From assembly GCA_023334545.1 (NCBI GenBank), contig JAADVB010000032.1, positions 1 to 64,000 of the forward strand: a stretch of 64,000 bases of DNA. The letters run 5' to 3'. Positions 50,804 through 61,200 of the stretch are shown piece after piece. This stretch comes from Salisapilia sapeloensis (taxonomy: Eukaryota; Oomycota; Peronosporomycetes; Peronosporales; Salisapiliaceae). The notes beneath the pieces were generated by a model that saw only the letters and a program-made list of their open reading frames with translations, ran no database searches and was not told the origin of the DNA. Positions within the stretch are counted from its first letter, which is position 1, and the number at the start of each line of letters is the position of its first letter. The position numbers were made by a program, and so were the translations under genes.

Positions 50804-52969
50804 TCACTTGCGTCGAGCTTTGTCTAAAAGCGAGAGAATGTGCTCTTTGTCTGTGTCTGAGTACCCGAGCTCTCCGAGCCGTCGATGGAAACTCTTGAGC
50901 TTAAGCGTACCATACGACATACTGCTCATACCCAGCATGACGTCCATCAGCAGCTTCGGGTCTTCCAGTTTAAGCAGCTCTTCTCTCTCCACGGCGCATA
51001 GATTTGGGAAGGAGAGTCGCCACAATTCTCCAAACTTTTTATTCGCCTTCTCTCGAGCCGCCTCCGTCTCCAACAGTTTCTCTTTTCCATTCGAACCGAC
51101 TTCTGGTAACTCGACTTCCGTGATCGAATGCCGGTGTCGAATCGTCCGTTCCGTTGCCGCACTTCCATTCTTGAGCAAAGCATATCGGAACCCATCCGGC
51201 TCCATAATCGGCTTCGGAATACCCTCTTGTATGTATCCATCTTTCCCGACGGAAACAGTGACACTCGCATCATCCGGGAGATCCGTTACGTCTGAAACAG
51301 GCTCTCCATGGTCCGTCGACAAGTCAATGATCTCTCGATCCTTCACTTGAAACCGTGTCCGGATGACGTTTAATAACGTCTCGAGCTCTGTGCCTTCAAA
51401 GAAAGAGATGGTAACAGGTTTGCCGAACGTCGAAAGTCCATTCACTTTCAATGACTTGAGACGAGCATGTGCTGGTTCCATCCCGTATAGGCCATTCGAG
51501 TAGGAGGTATGGACAGAGTTCGTAGAGGCTGTTGCAGTCCTCAATTGTGTCGGGGCAGACCGTCGAGGTCGAGGAAGGTTGATTTGCCACAACCTGCCGA
51601 CGCATATATCGCACACTCTTCGGCCTTGATTCTCTCCGGCCGTGTCTGGCGTGTCCATCGCTCTCTCCGGTGCTGCTAGTCGAGTGCTCGTGCACTTTGC
51701 ACAGTAGCTCTTTGTACAGTACTTGCACCGGTGTTTCCACTCGAGGATGCCAAAGAGCTTTCGACAGTGCGCACATCGATCTGTACGTCTCGCATTCTTC
51801 TGTTGAATCGGCACCGGTCGATCTGGAAGTTGTTGCTGTAATAACAAATCGAACTCTTCTTCTGCTAGACTAGAACCCTTGTACAACCGCAGTTCTTCCA
51901 TCTGCAGAGCTCGTAAGAAACCTGTGTTCGGGTAAACGACGCCTCTGGACGACAGCGCGTAGTTGACGGCCGTCACGAGCGACCATCGGTGGGCTCGCAT
52001 CAGGTACATGATGACGAGTGTGCCGGATCGAGAGATGCCTTGTGTGCAGTGGATGAGCACTCGTCCGTGCTGCGTGCGTTTCGCGGACTCGATGAACGTA
52101 AAAACCTGGTTAAAGTAGGCACTGATGTCTGCGTCTGGATGGTCTTTAATCTTCACTTCACAGTACTTGACGCCCTTGCCTTCAAACGCGTTATCTGTAT
52201 CTAAACTTGCATTGACGACGTGTGTGATGCCTAAGTGTTTCCGAACTTCCTCGCTCTGTGCGTGCCACATATTACCCAAAAACAAAAAGCCTTCTAGTAT
52301 CTCATTCGGGTAGTTCACGTTATGTGTCCCACTGTGCGTTCGTGTGATGCCTGCCGTGGCAGATGCGAATTGTTCCAACCGAGATGCTGTCGTGAAGAAC
52401 GGGTATCTGTATTTGAACGCTAGAAAGCCGTCGGACAGCGTTTTCACGCTCATGACGGATCCTTCCTCGATCAAGAGCTGACGCAATCTGTCCTGATGAG
52501 CGTTTGACAGCGCCTGCTGAATCCTTGACTGCGGACTGATGTCGACAGTGGGCTGTTTGTCTCCTTGGTCGAATGGAGCGGTTCCGCTGCGTCGAACGAG
52601 GTCGCCGAAAAGCACAATTTCACGCAAATGACGCTTTTTCGAGGTAAATAAGAATCGTTGCTCTGGAAGCATGGACGCCTCTGCCTGTTCTAATGAGTAT
52701 TCCTGGGTATCACCATTCTCCGGTGGCGGAATGTTCACTGCTGACGGAATCGAGTCCTGCTCATACTGTTCTCTTGGTCGTGTGTCAACTAGAATCAGTC
52801 CGCGGGAAGCCTGTGCCTGGTTGAACATCCAGCGGCAATCGACCGTAGCCGTGGCGACGCGGCGCTTTCGTCGTACACAAGCATCGATGCCAGCATTTTC
52901 ACGTCCGCTTTCTCCGGACAGTCCATCCGGCGTGGTGTTCACTGATTCTTGCGTCGCAACGGGCTGCAT
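50804..52969 (-). CDS. Rhodanese-like / dual-specificity phosphatase / FYVE-like zinc finger protein
   Basis: 721 residues from the first true ATG (52969). Residues about 45-190 are rhodanese-like (FNQAQASRGLILVDTRPREQ; AVNIPPPENG), without an obvious active-site Cys loop. Residues about 220-350 are a dual-specificity phosphatase: LEGFLFLGNMWHAQSEEV, ITHVVNASLDTDN, VLIHCTQGISRSGTLVIMYL with the full HC-x5-R-S signature, and YALSSRGVVYPNTGFL. Residues about 395-460 are a FYVE-like finger (DRCAHCRKLFGILEWKHRC, KYCTKSYCAKC, VCDICVGRLW) with paired CxxC ligands; the RHHCR core reads KHRCK. The C-terminal 240 residues hold a ubiquitin-like or PB1-like strand set and helices (YSDTDKEHILSLLDKARRK). 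Recruitment of a phosphatase to PI3P-bearing endosomes is the natural inference. A paralog lacking the finger lies next door. Confidence 0.88.
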   Translation of the reverse strand: MQPVATQESVNTTPDGLSGESGRENAGIDACVRRKRRVATATVDCRWMFNQAQASRGLILVDTRPREQYEQDSIPSAVNIPPPENGDTQEYSLEQAEASMLPEQRFLFTSKKRHLREIVLFGDLVRRSGTAPFDQGDKQPTVDISPQSRIQQALSNAHQDRLRQLLIEEGSVMSVKTLSDGFLAFKYRYPFFTTASRLEQFASATAGITRTHSGTHNVNYPNEILEGFLFLGNMWHAQSEEVRKHLGITHVVNASLDTDNAFEGKGVKYCEVKIKDHPDADISAYFNQVFTFIESAKRTQHGRVLIHCTQGISRSGTLVIMYLMRAHRWSLVTAVNYALSSRGVVYPNTGFLRALQMEELRLYKGSSLAEEEFDLLLQQQLPDRPVPIQQKNARRTDRCAHCRKLFGILEWKHRCKYCTKSYCAKCTSTRLAAPERAMDTPDTAGENQGRRVCDICVGRLWQINLPRPRRSAPTQLRTATASTNSVHTSYSNGLYGMEPAHARLKSLKVNGLSTFGKPVTISFFEGTELETLLNVIRTRFQVKDREIIDLSTDHGEPVSDVTDLPDDASVTVSVGKDGYIQEGIPKPIMEPDGFRYALLKNGSAATERTIRHRHSITEVELPEVGSNGKEKLLETEAAREKANKKFGELWRLSFPNLCAVEREELLKLEDPKLLMDVMLGMSSMSYGTLKLKSFHRRLGELGYSDTDKEHILSLLDKARRK

Positions 52970-53437
52970 ACTCAACAATATGCCCAAAAACGATGCACCG
53001 GTTGGAGAATTCGGGCGCGCAAAGTTCTGCCCGTCGGCGTCGCAGGAGGCCGAAAGAGCCGATTCCTCGTAGCTATCAGTACGAAACGTACGGAGCCATC
53101 GACTTTGGGTAGAAAAAGGGCCGTTGCATACTTGGTTTCAGTCAGTTCCAGTGCATGGCACCCACGGTCCTTGCTCAGGTCGTGATTAAACCAGCTGGAG
53201 ACGTCCGGATCTCGGCCGCCTTGTGCTTCTCCCGGACCGTCCAATCAAGCGATTGGCCTCTAATAGAAATCATTGAAGCTTGCTTGCTTCGTCCAGCGCT
53301 ACATTCTGAGAAGCTTGCCCAAGATAGCTTTTACATGTCCATCTCCGTGTTTCGACTTGGCAATTGACAACGAGGATTGAGGTACTTCAAATGCATTATT
53401 TACAAGCTCTATTCTAAATCTAACCCGGATAGCCATC
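52970..53437. other. Intergenic between the two phosphatase paralogs
   Basis: About 470 bp separating two minus-strand genes. No protein-like frame or repeat was recognised; it should contain the promoter of the FYVE phosphatase and the 3' UTR of its paralog. Confidence 0.5.
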
Positions 53438-54616
53438 CTACATGATTGCACATCGTGAAGTGGCGTACTCGTTCGTGCCTGTAGTCGGCCGAGCGTCCAA
53501 CGGCCGACAGGACTTGATCTGGCCTTGTGCGAGCAAATCCAGACTCTGGTCGTTCAAAGGCTTTCGCTGGCCCAATACTCGCTGTTCTTCTTCCTGCAGC
53601 GTACGCAAGAAGCCTGGGTTCGGGTAGATCACACCTCGGCTCTGCAATACGTGGTTGTACGCCTGAATCAGCGGACTCCGATGCGCTCGAAGGAGGTACA
53701 TGATCACCAGTGTCGCTGATCGTGAAATGCCGTGTGTACAGTGCACGAGTACTCGGCACGGTCGAGTCTGGTCGATCACGATGTTACTGTCGCGATCCGG
53801 CACGGACGTGCTCAAATTCGCCAATCGAGCGCTCTCGATAAAGTCGAACGCGCCATCAAATTTGTCGTGAATCTGGGCGCTCGGTTCATCTTTAATACAT
53901 ACATTATGGTACAGGACGTCTTGGAAGACATTGTCTGCATCTAAAGACGCATTCACAATGTGCGTGATACCAAGGTCAGTAATGACAGAACGGCATTGCG
54001 CTTGCCACATATTCCCGAGGTATAGAAATCCTTCGAGCACTTCATTCGGATAAGTAACTCGTAATGAACCTTGCTTTTCCAAGAACGATGCATCGTTACT
54101 AGAAGCTTCGAATTGGGTTGTGTAGAACGGATATCGGTCTTCAAAGACCTTGAAGCCGTCTTGAAGTACCTGAACACTTGCCACCAGTCCATCCGCGACA
54201 AAGAACCGCTGTAACTTGTATAGCCAAGATCGTTTGTCACTGCATTGATACGCGTCGCCGATGAGTACAATGTCCTTGAGCGAGCGTTTGTGTGGAGGTA
54301 GTGGAAAGGCTGTGATGTCGACACCGGCAGACGACCGGATTTCGAGGTCGCTGAGTTGGCGTGCGTTTTGCGAGGGAGGAATGGAAACCGCTCCAATTAC
54401 CGAGTTGAGACGATAGAGGTCGACTCGTCGCACGTCCACTAGTACGACGCCGATACGAAAGTTATTGTAGAGCCAACGGGCGTCGACCTCACCTTTGCGC
54501 GTGCGAGTACGCTTCGCCGGCATGGGCGCCGTAGACGTTTGCATGTGCGCTGCGTGCGACTTGATCGTCCGTGAAGCGACGTGTCGCTGGGTTCGGAGCT
54601 CTGCTCGTGCAGCCAT
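53438..54616 (-). CDS. Rhodanese-like / dual-specificity phosphatase (paralog without FYVE finger)
   Basis: 392 residues from the ATG at 54616. Same order as the gene downstream: rhodanese-like segment (GVVLVDVRRVDLYRL, GAVSIPPSQNARQL), then a dual-specificity phosphatase with EVLEGFLYLGNMWQAQ, ITHIVNASLDADNVF, VLVHCTHGISRSATLVIMYL (HC-x5-R-S complete) and LQSRGVIYPNPGFLRTL. It ends soon after the catalytic domain and lacks the zinc finger and C-terminal module. Shared blocks such as the EGFL(F/Y)LGNMW strand and the region around the active site show that the pair arose by tandem duplication. Catalysis is expected; the substrate is unknown. Confidence 0.88.
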   Translation of the reverse strand: MAARAELRTQRHVASRTIKSHAAHMQTSTAPMPAKRTRTRKGEVDARWLYNNFRIGVVLVDVRRVDLYRLNSVIGAVSIPPSQNARQLSDLEIRSSAGVDITAFPLPPHKRSLKDIVLIGDAYQCSDKRSWLYKLQRFFVADGLVASVQVLQDGFKVFEDRYPFYTTQFEASSNDASFLEKQGSLRVTYPNEVLEGFLYLGNMWQAQCRSVITDLGITHIVNASLDADNVFQDVLYHNVCIKDEPSAQIHDKFDGAFDFIESARLANLSTSVPDRDSNIVIDQTRPCRVLVHCTHGISRSATLVIMYLLRAHRSPLIQAYNHVLQSRGVIYPNPGFLRTLQEEEQRVLGQRKPLNDQSLDLLAQGQIKSCRPLDARPTTGTNEYATSRCAIM

Positions 54617-55272
54617 CGTCGTGTTTAATTTTAGACAAATTGGCTCGTGGTAGTGCACTCGGTCGCTATTTTGAAGTGAGCTGGACACGACTGGATGCCT
54701 CTTCTTGACCGAAAGACACGGGTTGGCGCTGACGCATGGGCAGTAGCCAGCGCTGCCGGCTCTTTACAGATGGTTTCAGTGGGTGGTTTCATCGGTTCAC
54801 GTAGTCCTTCTCGACTCGTGTCTATGCCTCCTACAACCCCATGGAAGGGAGTTTCACTTGCGTACGTTCGAAATCGATATAGCGATAATTTTCCTCGCAG
54901 CGGATGGAGCTCCGATCTTCACCCTTCGCTTCTGCAGGAAGTTGCAGACCAGATCTGGGTGTCGATAAGATCGGCAGGCCTGGCTTCTGTGCATGCACAT
55001 GCACACGGAGACAATTTTCAATGCCAACGTGGCAGTAACGGGTAGAAATGGTGACGAATAAGATTTCAGATTGACAGGCGTGGGATGTGCTTTACAGTAG
55101 CTTCAGCTCGTCTTCATATCTTTTGTATCATATGTCGCGTCCCGTCGACGGTGCTTAGTTGCTGCGGGATAAAGATCGCTGCAAGAGCTGAACGATGGAG
55201 GGAGAGGTACGGTAGAGCCAACACGGGGCTCGTACAGCAACGATGCTTCCAATTAGAATAGCGTGAGGATTC
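54617..55272. other. Intergenic, no secure gene
   Basis: About 650 bp. A plus-strand frame at 54695-55045 (116 residues) starts 79 bp from the divergent phosphatase, but its composition is not convincing and no domain is seen. Otherwise nothing was recognised. Confidence 0.45.
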
Positions 55273-58116
55273 TTATGAACCGCATAGGACACAACTGGAA
55301 AGCGAGTGCGTCTTGCATCTCGTCGACGATGCATCGTACGTTGTACTTTTGATAGTTTCGGTACTCGATCCTCCAGTCCGTGTGCACAGGAAACAAGACG
55401 GCAGTTTATGCTTGGGGCATACGCCAGCCACGGAAAGCATCGAAACTGGTGACGACTTAACATCGTTTGATATTTTCCTGTCTAGCTCGAAACACGACTT
55501 GGTGTCTAGTCCGGAACACGGCTTCATGTCGCTGCTTGCGAATAAAGGTTGCGAATAACTTTTCGAGATAGTGGGTGCAGATGACAAAGAGCAGAGGACG
55601 CACGCGTGTAAATTGTGCTTTTCACAACTACCTTGTAGACTTTTCATTCTTGTCGACGATTGAAGTGCTTCAAAAGATAGATTGGGTGGTCGAGCTGGTG
55701 TCTTTACCAATGACGCTACCGAGTCATGCCTTGCGAAAGCTTCCTTTTGCAAATGTTCAGAACTGCCATGCTCTGCCATAAATATCTGAGACTGGTGATG
55801 GATACTATTAACATGCAGTGATTGTTTAGATGTGGGATATGTTTGCTGGCGACCAATACTTTCCAAGGACATTGCACGCGTCGAGCACGCCTTTGGTAGG
55901 TAAGGGCTTTCATAATTGCATGACTCCCCCCAGCTGCTATCAGTCCCTTCATTTGATTTCTTCACCCAGAATTTAAAAGATGCCTGGACAACATCTTGTG
56001 AGTCCGTATCTAGTACGCGGGATTTGTCAGGTAGTTCTGGTAGATGTGTAGCTCTATTGAGATCAGCTGGTACACAGTCCTCGGTGTGATATGCTTCTTG
56101 CTTTCCAAGAGGTAACTCGGTGGAACACGCTTCTCGATGAGTCCCGACAAATTCAGGCAACGATGCAGAGTTTCCAAGATGTCTCCTTCCATCATCTTCG
56201 TTCTGATTATTCAAGCCGGTAGTTTCATGATGGAAAGAGCCATCCACTAACTTTTGCACAGGTGGTAACTGAGAAATAGTCGCTTCAAGCTCCTTTACCT
56301 TCTTTTCTAGCTTCCGAATTGTTTTCGTATCATCCTCTCTCCACTTTTGGAAGACAGCAATGTCTTTTCGCAACCTGTTTGCTTCATCTTCCTTGGCTCT
56401 CAGCTCGGCTTCATAGCGCTTACTCAGATCTGACTTTTCCTTCGAGTGAAATGCTCGCAACTTTCGCTGATCTACTGTAACTCTCTCCTTTAATCTCCGA
56501 ATCTGAAGTCGAGCCAACGCCAATTCAGAAACACCACCATCGACTGTGTCGTTGACCCGAGTCGTCTGCATCACGGACTTGGCTCTATCCGCAAATTGTA
56601 GTGTTCTTAATGTTTCCTCACTAGCTCGAACCTGGGGGCTAATTGTCGCGATTAGAGTCGTCTGCGTGTTACCACCAAGTGAGTCTTGAAGCAATCGAGT
56701 TAATGTTGAATCCCGGAAAGGAATGTGTGTTCTTCCTTCACTTAGTGCAGCAATCGTATTGCCCAACGCAGAGAGGGAAGTATTTATCTTTTTCATCTCC
56801 TCGATATGCATCTCCTCCATGTTACCACTTGTACTCCATTTTTCCGACCCTGCCAAATCGACCAGATTAAGTCGAGACTTTCTGCTGGAAAGATTACCTT
56901 CTTCAGTACGTTTTTCGACACTTATTCCTATCTGTACAATGGCATGACTGCGACTACTACCAGCGTTCATTTCAGTCGCTCGAACCGATCGATTGTTCAT
57001 TGCTTTTTGAAGTAGAGCCATGCCCTCCCGACAAGAAGTCACACGCACCATTATAGCATCCTGGACGGTAACATCCGTTCTACCGTCACCGTTCGGTAGC
57101 TCTCGCATTACCAGTGGTGTCAATTTCTTAGGGTCAGAAAGCAAATCAAATAGACGGTCATTGTAAATCTGTAGTACACTAATATCGATGTGGAGGTGAA
57201 TGCCTTCTGAAAATAGTAGCGTTGCTTGATCGAGGAGGTAAGCCAACGCACGAGGTATGATACCATATCCATTTGCTGCATATGCTATATCAGACAAATC
57301 ATCACAAGAAACTTGATCAAAATCCGACCCGAAAATCGTATAAGTCTTTCCCGTAGATGTCTGACCGTACCCAAAGATAGTACAGTTGTATCCTGCAATA
57401 CAAGCATCCATGCTCGATCGTATAGCGTCAAAAATGTCTGTTTGTTGAGCCTCAGGAGCAAAGACTTTGTCGAATTGGCATTCTGTGAGTGCTCTGGTAA
57501 AACCATTTAACGAAGAGGACCTCACAAGGATACTGTTTGGTGTGTCTCCTCTCGTCACCGCAGTATCGTTATTATCGCTTGTAGATGCGGAAACAGGACG
57601 AATGCGGATAAACACTTGTATTCGACGACTCTTTTCAGCGCTAGCGTTCGTTTCAGTCACCTCGGTTCTAGCTGTTGGTTTTATTGATCTGGCACTACTC
57701 GCATGCCGGACAGATCGACTAGTCTCAATGACATTGTTTAAAGGCGAGCGGGATACTCTGCTTGATTCTTCGACTATTATCCTGCTTGTACTTTTAAAAC
57801 AAGAATCATCTTCATCTTCCTTCTGACACCGGTCACTTGCACAAAAGGACTCGATCTTTACTTTTTCATCCTGTACTTGTGCTTCTTCTGTTTGTTGTTC
57901 AGCTATATTTCCGATCTGGTTGCACTCTGCACTATTTTCACCGAGTTCCCATTCCTCCAGTACATGCACATCCTCCGAGTAAGCAGTACTCCAGGAACCT
58001 GCAGTTGATGGAGTCTTGACACTTCGACCGGATGACTTCTCTTTCAAGTTGTCCATTACTTTCGGTGCTTTCACTAGAGCAAGTGCACGACTACACGAAC
58101 TGTTTCTCATTACCAT
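55273..58116 (-). CDS. Kinesin motor protein with C-terminal Cys/His knuckles
   Basis: 947 residues, no intron. Residues about 165-540 are a complete kinesin motor: RIQVFIRIRPVSAS, FDKVFAPEAQQTDIF, FGYGQTSTGKTYTIFG (P-loop), NAGSSRSHAIVQI (switch I), LNLVDLAGSEKW (switch II), PFRDSTLTRLLQDSLGGNTQ and TLRTLQFADRAKSVM. The motor is N-terminal, so plus-end-directed movement is expected. A short coiled coil follows (LALARLQIRRLKERVTV to VKELEATISQL), then a disordered region. The last about 120 residues contain three copies of a C-x2-H-x-L-x2-C-x-L-C motif (55591-55626, 55384-55419 and 55282-55317). The N-terminal 160 residues are acidic and Ser-rich. The P-loop has Ser-Thr where many kinesins have Gly-Ser or Gly-Thr. 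Subfamily not assigned. Confidence 0.93.
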   Translation of the reverse strand: MVMRNSSCSRALALVKAPKVMDNLKEKSSGRSVKTPSTAGSWSTAYSEDVHVLEEWELGENSAECNQIGNIAEQQTEEAQVQDEKVKIESFCASDRCQKEDEDDSCFKSTSRIIVEESSRVSRSPLNNVIETSRSVRHASSARSIKPTARTEVTETNASAEKSRRIQVFIRIRPVSASTSDNNDTAVTRGDTPNSILVRSSSLNGFTRALTECQFDKVFAPEAQQTDIFDAIRSSMDACIAGYNCTIFGYGQTSTGKTYTIFGSDFDQVSCDDLSDIAYAANGYGIIPRALAYLLDQATLLFSEGIHLHIDISVLQIYNDRLFDLLSDPKKLTPLVMRELPNGDGRTDVTVQDAIMVRVTSCREGMALLQKAMNNRSVRATEMNAGSSRSHAIVQIGISVEKRTEEGNLSSRKSRLNLVDLAGSEKWSTSGNMEEMHIEEMKKINTSLSALGNTIAALSEGRTHIPFRDSTLTRLLQDSLGGNTQTTLIATISPQVRASEETLRTLQFADRAKSVMQTTRVNDTVDGGVSELALARLQIRRLKERVTVDQRKLRAFHSKEKSDLSKRYEAELRAKEDEANRLRKDIAVFQKWREDDTKTIRKLEKKVKELEATISQLPPVQKLVDGSFHHETTGLNNQNEDDGRRHLGNSASLPEFVGTHREACSTELPLGKQEAYHTEDCVPADLNRATHLPELPDKSRVLDTDSQDVVQASFKFWVKKSNEGTDSSWGESCNYESPYLPKACSTRAMSLESIGRQQTYPTSKQSLHVNSIHHQSQIFMAEHGSSEHLQKEAFARHDSVASLVKTPARPPNLSFEALQSSTRMKSLQGSCEKHNLHACVLCSLSSAPTISKSYSQPLFASSDMKPCSGLDTKSCFELDRKISNDVKSSPVSMLSVAGVCPKHKLPSCFLCTRTGGSSTETIKSTTYDASSTRCKTHSLSSCVLCGS

Positions 58117-58254
58117 CCTTCATCAAGTATCTGGAAATAGATACGAAGCTGTTGCCACTGACACGAAAACAAACCATAAAACGAATTGACGGATACTAAG
58201 TCGATCTTTATTGCTCGTATAGCTCGAACAAAACACTGCTACTCAAACGCCTTC

Positions 58255-61200
58255 CTACTCGTCCACAAGTTCTGGAAAGACCTTCGGGATGACATCATCG
58301 AAGGATTCATCTACTGGCAGCTTTTCCAAATATCCAATAAATCGCTCTTTTAGTCCCTCCTCGCCATCTTCCATCTCCGTCTCATCCGTCGAGGCAAGGC
58401 GAGAGCTACGTCGCACACCTTCCGGATGCTCTTCATCCTCCACCACCCACAGCGACGATTCTTTCACAGACTTTGTCTTGGGCGCCTCCTCCATCATGAG
58501 CATCGTAGCTTGCCTCTTGGCTGCTCGACTCGGTGGCTTCCGATCCACATCCTCTTCCTTCTTCACTCGCTTTAGCGGTGGACCCTTTGCTGCATTCTTT
58601 TTTATCGGCCGCTTGTTCCGATTGCGAATGTCAATCATCTGCTCTCCTGTCAGGCTTTGATACACCTTCTTAGCATTCGGCAGTGGTCTCTTCTTGAGCA
58701 CCACCTCCGTCGACATCTCGTACAGAGGGATCTCCTGAAACGTGAACATCCGCTTAAGGTGTCGGTCTCGTTGTCGTGCCATCTCCAAAAGCATACGTCC
58801 TCGTTCCAAGGATCGTCTCAAGTCTTGTAGATGCGTCAACGTCTCTCGCGTGAACCAAGTCAGACGCTTGTGATCATAAACAGCATCTCGAGGAGGATGT
58901 TGCTTGCAGAAGAAGCGCCAGTTATTTCTTGTCGACCTGGCAATGAAGAACTGTTCATGTGCAGCACAGATCGCATGGAATCGAGTCGTGCACCCGTCAC
59001 ACGAGGCCAAGTACTTGCTCTTATCCCCGCACAAGTCACACTTTTGTCTCGAAGCATCCGCATCGTTCATATCAGACGGCACAATCGCACTCAACACGTT
59101 CTTCCGTCGCGTCATCTTCCCCTTGACATACTTGCAGCACAAGACGTGAATCCACTTGTCAAATGTCGCTTTCTGCTGACTACCGCTACTCTTATCCTGC
59201 ACACTGCAAGACATGAGGTACCCGACCTCCTTCTCACACACGATGCACGACTGGAGCTGACGTCGACTCCCTGCCGCGACGCATCGTTCACAAATCCAGT
59301 TGCTCTGCGCGACATCAGACACGTCTCCCAGATCACTGATACAACACTCTGGATGGACAAAACAGTTGCAGTACTGACACCGCACTTGTAGCTGTCTCTT
59401 CGTCAAGTCCGCTGCATCCTTCCATCCGCTCTCACCTGGAGGTGACATGTACTCGAAGCACGCAGAGCACAACTGTCGGTCATCTGCTCTGATCGTATCT
59501 TTCGACGTGACATTCTCTTCCGATAACAAGGTACTTGCACTAGATCCACCAGCGCTCTGAAGTTTACGTGGCGACTCGACAGACTCGTCGTGGACGATAC
59601 TAGAGTACGCATCGATACGAACGCGACGTCGACGTCGTATCTGCTGGTCCTGTACGTCAGACGTGTACTCTTCAGGAAAGTGGCTATCACATAGCAATTG
59701 GAACGACAGACCAGCGCCTCCACCTGCATATATAAAACGACGAGAAGGAGGCAGTTCATTCGACGCAGTCATGGATAGTCCGGCAAACCAAGCGCAAAGA
59801 GCGTGGTACGACACGCTGCAGTCGTCAGCACAGCACTGGATCGTGCGTCCACATGCGACACGACAGTATCGGCACAACCCACCTTGCTCCAGCACTCGAG
59901 TCTCGACGTGTTCACTCTCGAGTGTCTCCTGCGCAGCGAGCTTCTCTGCTTCTTTGATCGGATCCAAGAAGCGCATCTGACCACTTGTTTGGCACAACGA
60001 GATGCTCGTGAGTTGATGCAGATCTCCGATCCAGACTTTCGGACACCAGAGCGCACACACGACGTGGATCCATTTCCCGTCCATCGTCTTCTTAAACGCA
60101 CCATCCTTGATCGGACACAACTGGCAGAAGACGTCACGAGCTGGATCCATGCCGTCTCCATGAGACCGACATCGGTCGCAGAAAAACTCATTGGCTGGGA
60201 CCTGGGGCAAGCCGTAGCATCGCTGGTGGACAGCCAAGTTGCACTTATCACAAAAGACGATTGGATTATGCTCCGGCGACTGTCCGTCAAAGCAGACGAC
60301 GCACGTGCCATCATCAAGATGTTCATCGACCATTTCATCCGTCACTTCTTCCTGTGGTTCTGCCTGCAGCATCGGTTGCTGGAAGTGGCGGTACCCCGTC
60401 ACAAGACTGTGACTCAGCCTCTTCCACGCTTCATAGTCTCGATAGTACGCTTCGAAATGATGCGAAGCTTTCTGCATCGCTGTGTGTCGCTGTGTATCAC
60501 CTTCCAAGGCATGTGCGAGCTGGCGTACATTCACGCGGTTCCGCCGCATCTGTTCCTGATACTGGTCGAGTAGAAGGTTAATTTGTGGTGTCAACTCCTC
60601 CGTACAGAGCTTTGGATCTTTTACTACATCTGCACTAGTTGCTTCAGAAGACTCAATTGCTGTATACAAGTGCTGCGTGTCGGAAGGTAGCTCTACCTTT
60701 TCTAATTCAGCACCAACTAGCTCGCCTACTTGGTTCGGTACAAATGGACTCCATTCCAACTCCTTCGCACTTGTCGATGGTACATCCGATGACATAGCAA
60801 AGGAAAAGACCACCTGAATGGACGTTTGCGAAGATTCGTTCATGAAAAGCACACGCAACTGAGTCGCATTCCCCGCGGACTTTGTTTTTGCTGTGCCATT
60901 CGCGACGGCACGATCAATCTCCAGCTTTAATTCTGCTTTCACGTCCGTAGAGCACTTGGTCTTGCTCTGACGCATCGCTGTCTCACATGCATGGAGGACT
61001 GTCTGCAGAGCTAGACCTTGCGACCCATCGTCCTTTCGATACAAAACGTATGAATCTGTACAAGACTGCTTGCCTACACTACTTGCCTTATCGGACACAC
61101 TAATTAGATCCTCCAGACGAGCACCACACGCTGCTTTTAGTAGCTGATCCGTACGTCGCTTTGTGAGTGGCTTCATCGAGAAGCAATTCGCATTCACCAC

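Noticed and set aside
54695-55045. Plus-strand 116-codon frame next to the phosphatase paralog
   Set aside because: No recognisable fold and no supporting exon.
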